NCBI RefSeq assembly: GCF_009905375.1
Contig: NC_133653.1
Coordinates: 81,852,911 to 81,916,910, forward strand
DNA length: 64,000 nucleotides
Source of the DNA: Apium graveolens
Taxonomy: Eukaryota > Streptophyta > Magnoliopsida > Apiales > Apiaceae
Direction: 5' to 3'
Positions 1 through 12,722 of the stretch are shown here, in pieces. Made by a program: the position numbers and the translations under genes. Below the pieces are notes generated by a model. It was given only the letters and a program-made list of their open reading frames with translations, searched no databases and was not told the DNA's origin. Numbering within the stretch: position 1 is the first letter of the stretch; each line of letters starts with the position of its first letter.

Positions 1-486
1 CTGCATATAGCAGAATATTTTAAAATCATAATTGCTGAAACAGAAAATTTGTTAAAGAATCGGATAATTGTTTCTCACTGCATTCAAAACTCTTTTTCAT
101 ATTTTCGAGTGAAATGCTCCAAAAATACTTTGAATCTTGATGAGAATAAAACTCGTAAAACAGTGTTTTCGGAAATATCGTAAACAACATCAACATGAAA
201 CAATGATTATGGAATGAATCATAAACTTTATTCAAAACCGAATCTTGATATTAATACTTATTTTTTTATCATATCAAATTATATATCAACATGAACTTTG
301 ATGCTCACAACATCCCATACTGAAGTCAACACCAATCATCTATACTAATACCACCTTTGATATTTCAATACAAAGTAAGTATCAGCATAAATCAGAAACT
401 GAATCAAAACTGTATTTCACCTTTAATACAAAATAGAAACAGTTGATAAACAATTTATTCTATGATTATCAAAACACTTTAGAAAC
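1..486. other. AT-rich flank, no gene seen
   Basis: I see no coding region, RNA gene or clear repeat here. It may be a continuation of the left arm of the large inverted repeat that starts near 487, because the partner arm is cut off by a copia insertion and its continuation cannot be compared. Confidence 0.4.
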
Positions 487-2853
487 AACAGTTTAGATTA
501 GAATCAATTATATTTCATGTTCCTGATTATCAGTCACGAAACAGTACCGGTATCCCGCAGCCATACCGTAAATATAGGTACTACCCGTATCCCGCAGCCA
601 TACAGTACCTATAGGGCGCCGGAAAAGGCATATATTCGCTTAGAAAGATATTACAGCCGGACCGATATCTCGATCACCTACGCTGTAACCAGTGACCATT
701 CCAATCTTAAAACCTTTTTATTGAAAAAGGGGTCATAATACTTGACACCCAAAATAATTTTATTCCCCCATTTACTTGGGTAGGAATACTCGCAAAACCA
801 AATCATTTTCCTCAAAATCCAAAACATTTATAAATTCATTTATTTGATAAGTAAAAATATTTAACTATTCAGAACATAGAATAGCAGAAGGGTACTTGCA
901 TAAACAGAATTATTTAATTTAGCGATATGTAAAATATTTATCTATTCCGAACTGAGAATAGGGAAAGCAATACTTGCATACGAAGATTTAAAATAAATAT
1001 CACCTGAACAATAAGTGATGATAGGGATACTTGCCTTTCGTTAATAGCAGTTAGTCACACTCGCAATAACACAATCCCTCATTCTGACATCTTATGGCAT
1101 CACCCTCTTTTATTTCAACAATTCACTGATACGCCGCTCCTGCGATTGCTAGAAGCCAGATATCCAATATCATTCATCTCATTCTCCCCCATGTCTGGTC
1201 CTGATCAACTCGAGCGGTCCGCATCTATAATCAAAAGATACACTTTAATCGTCTATACGATAATAACTCGACGAACTGCGCGTCAAACCTTATCGTATAC
1301 CCATAAGATAGCCCGCACATAAAGAAGACAGACAAGCACAAGACCATTGACCCACTTACACACATAATTCATATAACATGTAAGCACATAATCCACGTAT
1401 CACATAATTCATATAACACAGGACTCAGTTCGTCAAAAGGTTCGATGCGGTACGTTTAAAACTGAAATCGGGTCAAAATACGTCTTTTTGGTAAATACAC
1501 GACTCATAATTAACTTACAAAACAAGTGACCTTTCGAAACAAAAGAATTTGGGTTTCGAAAGTAGTTTTAATGAAAGCGGAATATTTTTCTGAGTCTATA
1601 CGCGTTCATTTTGTATTAAACGGACGAACGGTCTATTTATTACGAATAAAATAAGAATAAATCAATTAATAATAATATTAATTGATTTTTAAATTCCAAA
1701 ATATAAATTTTAAAAGCTCAAAAATAATTTTTAGGAATTATTTGGCTTAATTATGAATAATTATATTTTATTTAACTATCTATAAATAAAATTAATTGAT
1801 TAAATGAATTAATCAATTAATTAAATCTTAAATAATCAATTAAAATAAATTATAAATAATTAAAACAAAATTTGTAATTTTGAAAATAATAAAATAAAAT
1901 AATTTTTGGAATTTTAAAATAATTCAGCTAATTATTAAATAATTAACCAAATTATTTTTGGAAATAACAATAATTTTTTTAGAATAAAAACTGAATTTTG
2001 ATTTATTTTAAAAAATAAAAAACTAAAACAAGTTTGCATTCAGGATTGTCTTCTCCAGGAGATCAAATGGTGGCTAGGGGGGAGTCTCGGTCGGAGCTGC
2101 CAAGAACAGTGCCGGATTTCTGGAATTTTCAGATTCCGGTCGCCCCTCCGGCAAGTTTCCGGTCGAGATTTATCGACCCAAACGCAGCGATTAAAACATC
2201 GTTTTGATGCTAACACCTTCTAAATCACTCCCGCAATCTCACTATCACCTTCAAATCCACTACCTGTTTCCAGAATCAAATCCCGACCAAATTCGAACCC
2301 AACACCGGTGAGTTCGCCGGAAAAACCGAAATCAGACAATCCTAAACGAAAACCAGCATTCTTTATACGAAAACAAAGCCCAAAATATATGCAATCTATT
2401 AATCCTAACCATACTAACCCAGAATCAAAATCAAGAATATAAATTCGAATTAAAAAACTAAAAACTCGAACTTCACGAAATCGGAACCAAAATTAACAAA
2501 ACTATATACCAAATCGATCCTTAGAACTCCAGGAACAACAATCAACCATCCATAACATCAAACAGTCCCTTAATCTTAAAAACCGAATTTAAACAACAAA
2601 ACAAACAAAAAAATGAAAAAAAAATGAAATACCAGAATGATCGACCATGCTAATGATGTTTGTATCAATAGATAGAGCATGAACTAAGCTTCAATTCGAG
2701 TATCTGAACATCAAAAACGGATTACTATAGCCTCCAAAATCATCAATCAAAGTTTGAGTAGAAATTTTCACCCCCAAAACTATGTTCATGATTCTCTTTC
2801 TTTTTTTCTGAAATTTTAATAAAAATAAATAATAAACTAAAATTTCTGTAGCT
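487..2853 (+). repeat. Left arm of giant inverted repeat (foldback)
   Basis: This segment is matched in reverse complement by 3653-5867 at roughly 90 percent identity by eye. Shared landmarks are the outer AACAACAGTTTAGATT, the CCGGTATCCCGCAGCCATA block near 550, the CAGGATTGTCTTCTCCAGG block near 2041, and the inner end with ACTAAAATTTCTG near 2840. Arms carry no long open frame; the short frame at 517-738 and its partner in the other arm are conserved only because the DNA is duplicated. The GC-rich block near 2070-2200 and large arm size would fit two copies of a long retroelement LTR in opposite orientation, or a foldback transposon. I cannot decide which. Confidence 0.8.
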
Positions 2854-3652
2854 ATTTATATTATCTGCAAAATCAATACCCTAAAATCAACTTAGGGTGT
2901 TTTTATCTCCTAATTATTATAATTAGGCCCAAAAATAATAGTTACAAGGAATAAATTTTAAAAAAGTGATAAAATATAAAATTTATATCAAAATTCCCCA
3001 AAAATTGCGAATGATTCAAAAGTATAACAATACAGGATATTTGAAATATGAATAATTCTCTAAATATAAAAACGTGAATTTTGTGGGTTTTGACGTCCCG
3101 GTGGGGTCCCGGTCCGTTAGTTATTTTGAAAAACGGAGACGATTCCTAAATTAACAGAAAATCCCGAAAATATATAACCAATATCACATTGGATCATATC
3201 GGATCTGAAAATATATTACTGAGCCGCTATAAAACGATACAATTTAGTATCAGATTTGGATAGTTATCAAAACTAGGCTTCTTATAAAACACTTTATACG
3301 AAAATAATGTAAAAATATCCCGTCTCTCGAGAATACGGGTATTGATTTACTGAAATGATTATCGTATCGAAAATTGTACACCGGGACGCGTACGGTCAAA
3401 CCGTAATCTGGATTGAAAAAGTTAAAACACGGAAAATGTTCAGAATATCCAGATTAAGTTAGGAAGGAGTTTTCGGAAGAGTTTCGGGTTGTAAAAACAT
3501 AAAAACGATTGAGATTGGACGATTCCTGGATTTTATAAAATAGTTTTGTAATTATACAGAAAAAGGTTGCTTTAGAAAAGAGTTTAGTACATTTTAGTGC
3601 AAGTTTTGTAAACCCGTGCTGCTAGTGTACAAAACATGCAAGATAATACAAA
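2854..3652. other. Loop/spacer of the giant inverted repeat
   Basis: About 800 bp of unique AT-rich sequence separates the two arms, with a GC-richer patch near 3090-3120. No coding region is visible. The stretch 3551-3642 matches, in reverse complement, 11739-11818 beyond the copia element (shared AAAGCAACCTTTTTCT and ACACTAGCAGCAC), so part of the spacer belongs to a dispersed repeat. Confidence 0.6.
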
Positions 3653-5867
3653 AAGCTGCAGAAATTTTAGTTTATTATTTATTTTTATTAAAATTTCAGA
3701 AAAAAAAGAGAGAGAATCAAGAACATAGTTTTCGGGGTGAAAATTTCTACTCCAACTTTGATTGATGATTCTAGAGGCTATAGTGATCTGTTTTTGATGT
3801 TCAAATACTCGAATTGAAGCCTAGTTCATGCTCTATCTATTGATACAAACCTGGTTCCGTTTTGTTGAAGTTCGAGTTTTTAGTTTTTTTAGTTTTTTTA
3901 ATTCGAATTTATATTCTTGATTTTGATTCTGGGTTAGTATGGTTATGATTAATAGATTGCATATGTCCTGGGCTTTGTTTTCGTATAAAGAATGTTGGTT
4001 TTCGTTTAAGATTGTCTGATTTGAATTTTTCCGGCGAACTCGCCGGTGTTGGGTTCGAATTTGGCCGAGATTTGATTCTGGCAACAGGTAGTGGATTTGG
4101 AGGTGATAGTGAGATTGTGGGAGTGATTTAGAAGGTGTTAGCATCAAAACAGTGTTTGAATCGCTGCATTTGGGTCGATAAATCTCGACCAGAAGCTTGC
4201 CGGAGCGGCGACCGGAATCTGGAAATTCCAGAAATCCGGCGCTGTTCTTGTCAGCTCCGGCCGAGACTCCCCCCCCCCCAGCCTCCATTTGATCTCCTGG
4301 AGAAGACAATCCTGAATGCAAACCTGTTTCTGCTTTTTATTTTTAAAATAAATCAAAATTCAGTTTTTATTCTAAAAAAATCATTATTATTTCCAAAACT
4401 AATTTGGTTAATTATATAATAATTAACTGAATTATTTTTAAATTCCAAAAATTATTTTATTTTATTATTTTCAAAAATCCAGATTTTGATTTAATTATTT
4501 ATAATTTATTTTAATTGATTTAAGATTTAATTAATTCATTCATTCATTTAATCAATTAATTTTATTTATAAATAGTTAAATAAAATATAATTATTCATAA
4601 TTAAGCCAAATAATTCCTAAAAATTATTTTTGAGATTTTAAAATCTATATTTAGTATTTAAAAATCAATTACTATTATTATTAATTGATTTATTCTTATT
4701 TTATTCATAATAAATAGACTGTTTGTCCGTTTAATACAAAATGAACGCCTATAGACTTTGAAAAATATTTCGCTTTCATTAAAAATACTTTAGAAACCCA
4801 AATTCTTTTGTTTCGAAAGGTCGCTTGTTTTTCAAGTTAATTATGAGTCGTGTATTTACCAAAAAGACGTATTTTGACCCGATTTCAGTTTTAAACGTAC
4901 CGAATCAAACTTTTTCACGAACCTAGTCCTGTGTTATATGAATTATATGATACGTGAATTATGTTCTTACGTGTTATATGAATTATTTGTGTAAGTGGGT
5001 CAATGGTCTTGTGTTTGTCTGTCTTCTTTATGTGCGGGCTATCGTATGGTTAGATGATAAGGTTTGACGCGCAGTGCGTCGAGTTATTATCGTGTAGACG
5101 ATTAAAGTGTATCTTTTAATTATAGATCCGGATCGGTCGCGTTGATCAGGACCAGACATGGGGGAAAATGAGATGAAATGATATTGGAAATCTGGCTTCT
5201 AGCAATCGCAGGAGCGGCGAATCAGTAAATTATTGAAATAAAATAGGGTGATTCCATAAGATGTCAGAATGAGGGATTGTGTTATTGCGAGTGTGACTAA
5301 CTACTAAAAATCAAAGGCAAGTATCCATATCATCACTTATTGTTCAAGTGATATTTATTTTAAATCTTCGTATGCAAGTATTGTTTTCCCTATTCTCAGT
5401 TCAAAATAGATAAATGTTTTACATATCGCTAAACTAAATGATTCTGTTTATGCAAGTACCCTTCTGTTATTCTATGTTCAAAATAGTTAAATGTTTTTAC
5501 TTATCAAATAAATGAATTTATAAATTTTTTGGATGTTGAGGAAATTGATTTAGTTTTGTGAGTATTCCTACCCAAGTAAATGGGGGAATAAAATTATTTT
5601 GAGTGTCAAGTATTATGACCCCTTTTTCAATAAAAAAGTTTTAAGATTGGAATGGTTACTGGTTACAGCGTAGGTGATCGAGATATCAGTCTAGCTGTAA
5701 TATCTTTCTAGGCGAATATATGCCTTTTCTGGTGCCTTATAGGTACCGTATGGCTGCGGGATACGGGTACTACCTATATTTACGGTATGGAAGCGGGATA
5801 CCGGTGCTGTTTCGTGACTGATCATCAGGAACAACATGAAATATAATTGTTCCAATCTAAACTGTTG
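3653..5867 (-). repeat. Right arm of giant inverted repeat (foldback)
   Basis: Reverse complement of 487-2853. It has small differences such as a run of nine to ten C near 4270 and local indels. Its outer end stops abruptly at the first base of the copia LTR at 5868, so the arm was probably interrupted by that insertion; the missing continuation is not found downstream of the copia remnant, which has itself lost its 3' end. Confidence 0.8.
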
Positions 5868-6417
5868 TGTTAGATATATTTGAGATGTCATGTCTAATAT
5901 GATTCATGTTTAGTTTTCAGATCTTAACAAACAGAACATATCAAGACTTACTGAAATCAGGACTTAATATCAGAACTTAAGGTCATATCAGAACTTAAGT
6001 GCGGGAAGACTTTCATATAAGGAAGGAATTTGATTTACAGTAGAAGGTCGAGACTAAAACAAAAGAAGATATGCATGGAAAGAGTTAGAAGACTGGAATA
6101 CTTGTAGAAGATATCTGATTGATATATTTTAGGAGACAGAATTATATTCCATATCAATTAGAAGTTATCTTGTAACTGTGTACTATATAAACACAGAATT
6201 TGGATTTACACTATATGTGTTATCATTATCGGGAAGATTATACATTGTAACCTAGCAGCTCTTAGTGATATTTGTTCATTACTGAGAGAGAACAACAGTT
6301 CTTATTATAACAGAGTTTATTCAATATACTTGATGTTTGTTACATACTTGTGTTAAATCGATTTGATTGTATTAAAACTGTATTCAACCCCCTTCTACAG
6401 TGTTGTGTGACCTAACA
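5868..6417 (+). repeat. 5' LTR of the SIRE-like copia element
   Basis: The LTR begins TGTTAG and ends CTAACA, a 6-bp terminal inverted repeat, and is directly followed by a primer-binding site. A TATATAAA-type box lies near 6184 (ACTATATAAACACAG), a plausible promoter. No matching 3' LTR exists in the window, so insertion age cannot be estimated from LTR divergence. Confidence 0.88.
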
Positions 6418-7065
6418 ATTGGTATCAGAGCTTATCTGTTAACACACATACAGTAAAGATCCAAACAATCATGTTTGAAAAAGCACAAACTCCAACCAAG
6501 CCCACCAAATCTGAAGAAAGTCAAAAGACTCAAACCCACAGTCGATATAAGACTATTAGGGTTCCCATACTGAGACCTTTTGAGTATCCCATATGGAAAG
6601 TGAAGATAGCTATGTTTCTGGAAGCTATAGATCCAGAATACCTTGACAGAATTAATGAAGGACCACATAAGCCTACTAATCTCTCTATATAAACACTGTA
6701 TAATTGTTTGGATTGTATAAACATAAGCTACAGAATTGTTTGGATTGTATAAACACTGTATTCAACCCCCTTCTACAGTGTTGTGTGACCTAACAAGTGG
6801 TATCAGACCTTATCTGTTAACACACATACAGTAAAGATCCAAACAATCATGTCTAAAGAAGCACAAACTCCAACCAAGCCCACCAAAACTCAAGAAACTT
6901 AGAACACTCAAACCCACAGTCGATATGAAACTATTAGGGTTCCCATACTGAGACCTTCTGAGTATCCCATATGGAAAGTGAAGATGGTTATGTTTCTGGA
7001 AGCTACAGATCCAGAATACCTTGACAAAATTAATGAAGAACCACATAAGCCAACCAAGCTCTCTG
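6366..7065 (+). repeat. Tandem duplication of LTR end, PBS and gag start
   Basis: The block 6366-6689 (LTR 3' tail, primer site, leader, first Gag codons) recurs at 6743-7065 with small differences. Both copies contain the CCCCCTTCTACAGTGTTG LTR tail and the Gag start region with the PILRP and YPIWKVK motifs. The first copy closes soon after (stop near 6690); the second continues into the zinc knuckle. A repeat of GAATTGTTTGGATTGTATA lies at the junction. Confidence 0.85.
6420..6431 (+). other. Primer-binding site (initiator tRNA-Met)
   Basis: TGGTATCAGAGC, complementary to the 3' end of plant initiator tRNA-Met, sits two bases after the LTR. It is the usual minus-strand primer site of plant copia elements. 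A second, slightly decayed copy (TGGTATCAGACC) sits at 6798 within the duplicated segment. Confidence 0.9.
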
Positions 7066-8437
7066 TTATAGTTGTTGATCAACCAGCAAAGACCATACCA
7101 AAGGAGAAAGGTGAAGGTAAAGGAAAGTCTGACAGAGGAGACAACTCAAATGTCAAATGTTACAATTGTGGTGAAAGAGGCCACATATCTCCTGACTGCA
7201 AGAAAGGAAAAAGTGACAAAGGCAAGGCACTTTTCACAAAGAAGAAAAGCTGGACAGACACTTCAGATTCTGAATATGAGGTGAACTATGCCTTGATGGC
7301 AAATGCTGATGGCAGTACTGAAACTGCTGAATTGAAGGTACCTCAAACAACTTATGCTTTTCATACTGATGATATTACTGAGTTGAGATTATATCTTAAA
7401 ATCATGTTCATTAGTTATAGAGATTAGACTTTAACATGTGAAAGATTAACACCTGAAAATCTTGCTTTGTAAAAATAGGAATGACTATTTAGAAAAGGAG
7501 TTAGTTTTTCTTCATCAAACTAAGAAAGAAAGAGATGAGGCTTTGTATGTTAGAGATGAAGTGTTAAAATTGAATGAATCTCTAAAAGCTGACTTAGAAA
7601 AGGAAAGAGAGATTATGAGAACTTGGACTAACTCTGGCAGAACAACTCAGAATTTACTAAATAGTGGAAACTGGAAAGAAGGCTTAGGTTATGGAGATGA
7701 TAAAAGTGAGAAAGGAACTGAACAAATTGAGCCAATTGTTGTTAAACAGACTGCTAAGCTAAAGGTAAATCCTGTTAAGTTTGTAGCAAAAACTGTAAAG
7801 TCTGATTCTGAAAAGATGAAAGAATCTAGGACAGAAGTCAAGGAAAAGTCAACTTCTGACAAATTAGAACAGGATGAACAAGCTGAAGTAAACATAGGCT
7901 TAATGACTAAGAAGCAGCTTAAGCATAAGTTGAAAGAGATTAGGAATGTCAACAAGGTAAAGGAAGCTAGGAAAAATAGGAATGTAAAGGAAGGTGTGAA
8001 TAAAAGTAATAATTATATGCCTTTTCCTAATGTTCCTAGAAAGAAATGTTATAACTGTGGAAACTCTATCCATCTTACTTCTTTTTGCAGGAAAAATAAA
8101 GATATAAACCCTTTACCTCCTAAATCAGGAGTTAAGAGTCAGTCTGTTAGGTTTAAGCCACAAAATCCTTGTTTTTATTGTGGTAGTTTATGACATTCCA
8201 TTTATACTTGTAAGGAAAATCATAGTTTGTACTATGATTATTATCAAATAAAACCTTCTTTGAAGAAAGTTAGAATTATTCCTTCTAGTGTAAAGTCTGA
8301 TGCAAAGTCCGATATAAATTCTGATAAACAACATATTAGCATAAACTCTGAAACTAAATCCGCTGCAAATGCTAACAAACTTAAAAAGGCCAAAGGATCC
8401 AAGCAAGTATGGGTCCTTAAAACTAACCAATAGTGGT
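6850..8437 (+). pseudogene. Copia Gag (capsid/nucleocapsid) pseudogene
   Basis: Gag forms the particle that packages the element RNA. Visible here are the N-terminal region (PILRPSEYPIWKVK), a CCHC zinc knuckle (CYNCGERGHISPDC) near 7159-7200, a Lys/Glu-rich coiled region at 7460-8000, and two further knuckle-like motifs (CYNCGNSIHLTSFC near 8048, CFYCGSL near 8170). The large capsid core expected between the N-terminus and the first knuckle is missing, so there is an internal deletion. Stops lie near 6900, 7425 and 8191, and a frame change lies near 7460. No functional Gag could be made. The multiple knuckles are a feature I associate with SIRE-type elements. Confidence 0.85.
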
Positions 8438-8445
8438 CTTTGTGA

Positions 8446-11400
8446 TTGCAGGGCAACAGGAGAAATATCCTAGTGCTGGACAGTGGATGTTCAGGACATA
8501 TGACTGGAAATAAAGCCCTGCTATCAGACTTTGTGGAGAAAGCTGGCCCAGGAGTTTCTTATGGAGATGGTAACATAGGAAAAACTCTAGGATATGGCAA
8601 TATCAATCTTGGGAATGTCATCATTGAAACAGTAGCTCTTGTCTCAGGACTTAAACATAATCTGCTAAGTGTGAGTCAAATCTGTGACAGAGGTTATCAT
8701 GTGAATTTATTTGAAGAACACTGTGAAGCTGTAAACAATTCTATAGGCAAAGTGGTTCTGAAAGGTTACAGGCATGGTAATATTTATGAAGCCGGACTTT
8801 CAACAAGTACTGATGGTTCTGCAATCTGTCTGTTAAGTAGAACATTAATTGAAGAAAGCTGGAATTGACACAAAAGACTCTCTCATTTAAATTTCAACAA
8901 CATAAATGAGCTAGTAAAGAAAGATCTTGTGAGAGAACTGCCAAAATCAGTATTTGCTCCTGATGGCCTTTGTGATTCCTGTCAAAAAGAAAAATAAAGA
9001 AAATCTTCATTCAAGAGCAAAACTGAATCTTCAATTCTTGAGCCTTATCACCTACTGCATGTTGATCTATTTGGTCTAGTCAATGTCATGTCTATTGCAA
9101 AGAAGAAATACACTATGGTTATAGTAGATGAGTTCACAAGGTACACTTGGGTGTATTTCTTGCACATGAAGAATGAAACTGCATCTACTCTAACTGATCA
9201 TGTCAGACAGCTGGATAAGTTGGTCAAAGATTCTTTTAAAATTATAAGAAGTGATAATGGCACTGAGTTCAAGAATTCAATCATGGAAAAGTTCTGTAAA
9301 GAGCATGGAATCAAACAAGAATTTTCTGCACCTGGAACTCCACAGCAAAATGGAGTTGTAGAAAGAAAGAACAAGACTCTCATTGAAGATGCACGAACTA
9401 TGCTTGATGAAGCAAAGCTACCAACCTACTTTTGGGCTGAAGCTGTGCAGACTGCTTGTTTTACACATAATGCTACAGTCATAAACAAGCATGAAAAAAC
9501 ACCATATGAGACGGTGAAGAAAAAAAGCCAAATCTGAAATAGTTTCATGTATTTGGTTTTAAGTGTTTTGTTCTTAAGACTCATCCTGAACAGCTGTCAA
9601 AATTTGATCTAAAAGCTGATGAAGGAATCTTTGTTGGATATCCACTTTCCACAAAAGCCTTCAGAGTCTACAATTTAAGAACAAGGGTTGTCATGGAATC
9701 TATCAATGTATCTTTTGATGATAAGAAGATTACTGAACTTGAAGATTTCAATGATCATGATCAGCCGAGATTTGAAAATGAAGATTTAAACTCTGATTAT
9801 ATAAATTCTGATGACTTAAACTCTGATCCTGTAAGTTCTGACGGGTTAAGTTCTGATGTCATTGGAACTGTGGTAATAACTCCAAAGGAAAATGCACCTG
9901 TCCAGGGGGAGCAAGCTGAAAATCCTACCACAACTCAAGACTCTCAAGAAGCATCAGAACCTGTCACTAGCTATTCAAGTTCTGATTCATCAAGTTCTGA
10001 TGAGCCAAATTCTGATAATTCTGGAAACTCTGATTCTTTAAAACCTGAAGGATCTAACTCAAATTATGAAGTCTCAGAGAGCATAACTATAGGGGGAGCA
10101 TTAGAAAATGCTAATGGAGATAGCATGGATCATGGGGGAGGATCCAGTTCTAGAAATCAACTTCCATCTGCAAGGAAGTGGACCAAATCACATACACCTG
10201 ACTTAATAATTGGAGATCCTGAAGCAGGTGTCAGAATTAGAACTGCAACATCAAATGAATGTCTCTATCATTCTTTTCTATCTCAGACTGAACCAAAGAA
10301 AGTGGAAGAAGCTCTTTAAGATGATGATTGGGTGCAAGCAATGCAGAAAGAGTTAAATGAATTCGAAAGAAATAAAGTCAGGACCCTAATGCCAAGATCA
10401 AAGAACAGATCCATTATTGGCACAAAATGGGTGTTCAGAAATAAAACTGACAGTGATGGCATAATTACAAGAAACAAAGCAAGGCTGGTTGCTAAAGGCT
10501 ACTCTCAACGGGAGGGTATTGATTATGAGGAAACATTTGCACCAGTTGCTAGATTGGAAGCCATAAGAATCTTTTTGGCTTATGCTGCTCACAAAAAGTT
10601 TAAAGTCTTTCAAATGGATGTGAAAAGTGCTTTTCTCAATGGAGAATTGGAAGAAGAGGTATATGTTGAACAACCTCCAGGATTTGAAGATTCAAAAATT
10701 CCAAATCATGTCTACAGATTAGATAAAGCACTTTATGGCCTAAAGCAAGCTCCAAGAGCATGGTATGAGATTTCAGCTCAATTCCTTCTGGAAAGTGGAT
10801 GTCACAGAGGTATAATTCATAAAACACTGTTCTACCATGGAAAGGACTTACTTTTGGTACAGATATATGTTGATGATATCATATTTGGTTCTACAAATGC
10901 CAAACTCTGTGAAAGGTTTGCAAAGCTAATGCAATCAAGATATCATATGAGTATGATAAGAGAACTTAGTTATTTTCTGGGACTTCAAGTCAAGCAAAAT
11001 GAAGAAGGTACTTTTATCTGTCAGTCCAAGTACACCAGAAATTTACTGAAGAAATTTGGAATGCAAGACTGTTCAACTGCATCCACTCTCATGGCCACTG
11101 CAACCAAGTTAGATAAAGATACCGATTCATCAGTACATGTTACTAACTACAGAGGTATGATTGACTATTTACTCTATTTAACTGCAAGTAGACCTGATAT
11201 CATGTATGCTACCTGTCTTGGTGCAAGATTTCAGGCTGATCCAAGAGAACCTCATCTAATAGCTGTGAAAAGAATTTTCAAGTACCTCAAGGGTACAGCT
11301 GATCTAGGATTGTGGTATCCTAGAGAATCATATTTTAAGCTAATAGGTTACTCAGATGCAGATTTTGCAGGATGCAAAATAGACAGGAAAAGCACTAGTG

Positions 11401-11494
11401 GAAGCTACCAATTTCTTGGAGGCAGATTGGTTTCTTGGTTTAGCAAGAAACATAAATCAATTTCCACATCAACTGCAGAAGAATAATATGTTTC
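8446..11494 (+). pseudogene. Copia Pol pseudogene (PR-IN-RT-RH)
   Basis: Order is that of Ty1/copia. Aspartic protease: LDSGCSGHMTG near 8470. GAG-pre-integrase zinc region at 8870-8990. Integrase at 9040-9530 with catalytic Asp in HVDLFG, Asp in RSDNGTEF and Glu in GVVERKN. A Ser/Asp-rich linker at 9780-10060 is built from repeats of AACTCTGAT-like units. Reverse transcriptase at 10380-11100 has the [11 protein letters not shown] and YVDDIIFG motifs. RNase H starts with YSDADFAG near 11350. Stops are at 8866, 8994 and 10317, with a frame change near 9535. RNase H ends at the STAEE motif with a stop at 11484, and homology is lost within a few codons. Confidence 0.9.
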
Positions 11495-12722
11495 TTTTTA
11501 TTTTTAGCCTTTTTGAAGTTTGGATATTAGATGAACAAAGCAATTTATGATTTGTAAAGATATTGTGTTCAACAGAAATAAAATCACAAGCACGGTATTT
11601 TAAAACTCACTTAATTTGTATTAATTAAGTTTGTCTTGCTACAAATTATGTGTTCTTAAAAATATAACAACTCAGCTTCTTACTTGAGAGAATACAAGAA
11701 AATGTGAATCTGTTGTTACTTCTAGACTAAGGACCAGTGCATGCTTTATACACTAGCAGCACAGATTTACAAAACATGCACTAAAATGTACTAAACTCTG
11801 TTCTAAAGCAACCTTTTTCTATTTCCATTTCTAGCTTAGCAAATCTGTGACCATCATTTGTCTAGTTAATCCTAGCCTTTGATCTTGTATTCTCTCCAGC
11901 TACTTTATAGACTTTTCAATCTAGTTGACGGATCGTTTGTTGACCGATAATCTTGAATCTTGAATTTTCTTGCATTCTGTATTTTGAGAGACGTATTGAG
12001 ATCTCCAATTTGATCTATAGAGAAGTGACATCTCGATAAGTATAATGACTTATCGAGATGCTTGAGTTCTCTATAGATATGTTTGACTTGTCGAGGTCTC
12101 TTGACCTTTGCATGTTAAATGACTTGTCGATATGTCAAAGATCTCTACATGTAGAATTGACTTGTCGATATCTCAGAGATCTCTATATAAACTTTGACTT
12201 GTCGATATCTCTGAGATCTCTAATGAGAAATTGACTTGTCGATATCTCCAATCTTCACATCTTCATTTGACTTGTCGATATCTATGGGTTCTCTACATGC
12301 CGAAATGACTTGTCGATATCTCCAATCTTCACATCTTCATTTGACTTGTCGATATCTCTGAGACTTCTCTATAAACCATTTTGAACTTCTCGATAAGTCA
12401 TTCTGGAGTTCTCGCATGACTTCTCTATATTGCTTGATCTGTGACTTGTCGATATCTTGACTTCGAACATTTTTCATAAAATAGTTTTATTCAACTCCAA
12501 GCTTCTTCACTTTTCTTTGAGGCATGATCATGGCTTGATCTTCTTCCAGAGTTTATTCCTTAGCTTGAATCTATTTACAGAAAAATACTCAAGTCTAATC
12601 TTCTAACCATTTTACAAACTCAAGTAATACAATATAAAACACAAAGTTGATTATCAAACAACTAAATCTTAGGGTTGTCAATGTGACTTAGTCTTGTTAT
12701 TATATAGGCATGTCTTGCACAA
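11495..12722. other. Repeat-derived stretch without a gene
   Basis: Sequence after the broken RNase H. It contains a block (11739-11818) shared in inverse orientation with the spacer of the inverted repeat at 3551-3642, and the minisatellite at 12040-12460. No intact open frame is present. It may be non-coding sequence of another retroelement joined to the copia remnant by recombination; its right edge meets the first hairpin unit at about 12722. Confidence 0.5.
12040..12460 (+). repeat. Minisatellite with GACTTGTCGATATCTC core
   Basis: About ten imperfect copies of a 16-base core, GACTTGTCGATATCTC or close variants, recur every 35-45 bp, separated by variable spacers such as AATCTTCACATCTTCATTT and GAGATCTCTA. 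The core alternates with partial inverted forms (ACTTATCGAGATG near 12045, CTTCTCGATAAGTCA near 12390), so single strands could form local hairpins. Confidence 0.75.

Larger units (their letters stand above)
5868..11494 (+). mobile_element. Ty1/copia retrotransposon, SIRE-like, 3'-truncated
   Basis: A 550-bp 5' LTR is followed by a tRNA-Met primer-binding site, gag with zinc knuckles, then protease, integrase, reverse transcriptase and RNase H in the copia order. The long Gag with several zinc knuckles and an extended Lys/Glu-rich tail suggests the SIRE (Agrovirus) branch. The coding region carries several stops and frameshifts, the middle of Gag is deleted, and the similarity stops within RNase H at about 11494 with no polypurine tract and no 3' LTR. 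It is dead as an autonomous element. Confidence 0.9.

Noticed and set aside
517..738. 73-codon frame repeated in the other arm of the inverted repeat (5691-5891)
   Set aside because: Conservation is explained by the DNA inverted repeat; composition is dominated by a repeated TATCCCGCAGCCATA block and no family is recognised.
3833..4321. 162-codon minus-strand frame in the right arm
   Set aside because: It is broken in the equivalent place of the left arm and has low-complexity Asn/Lys-rich content; likely chance.
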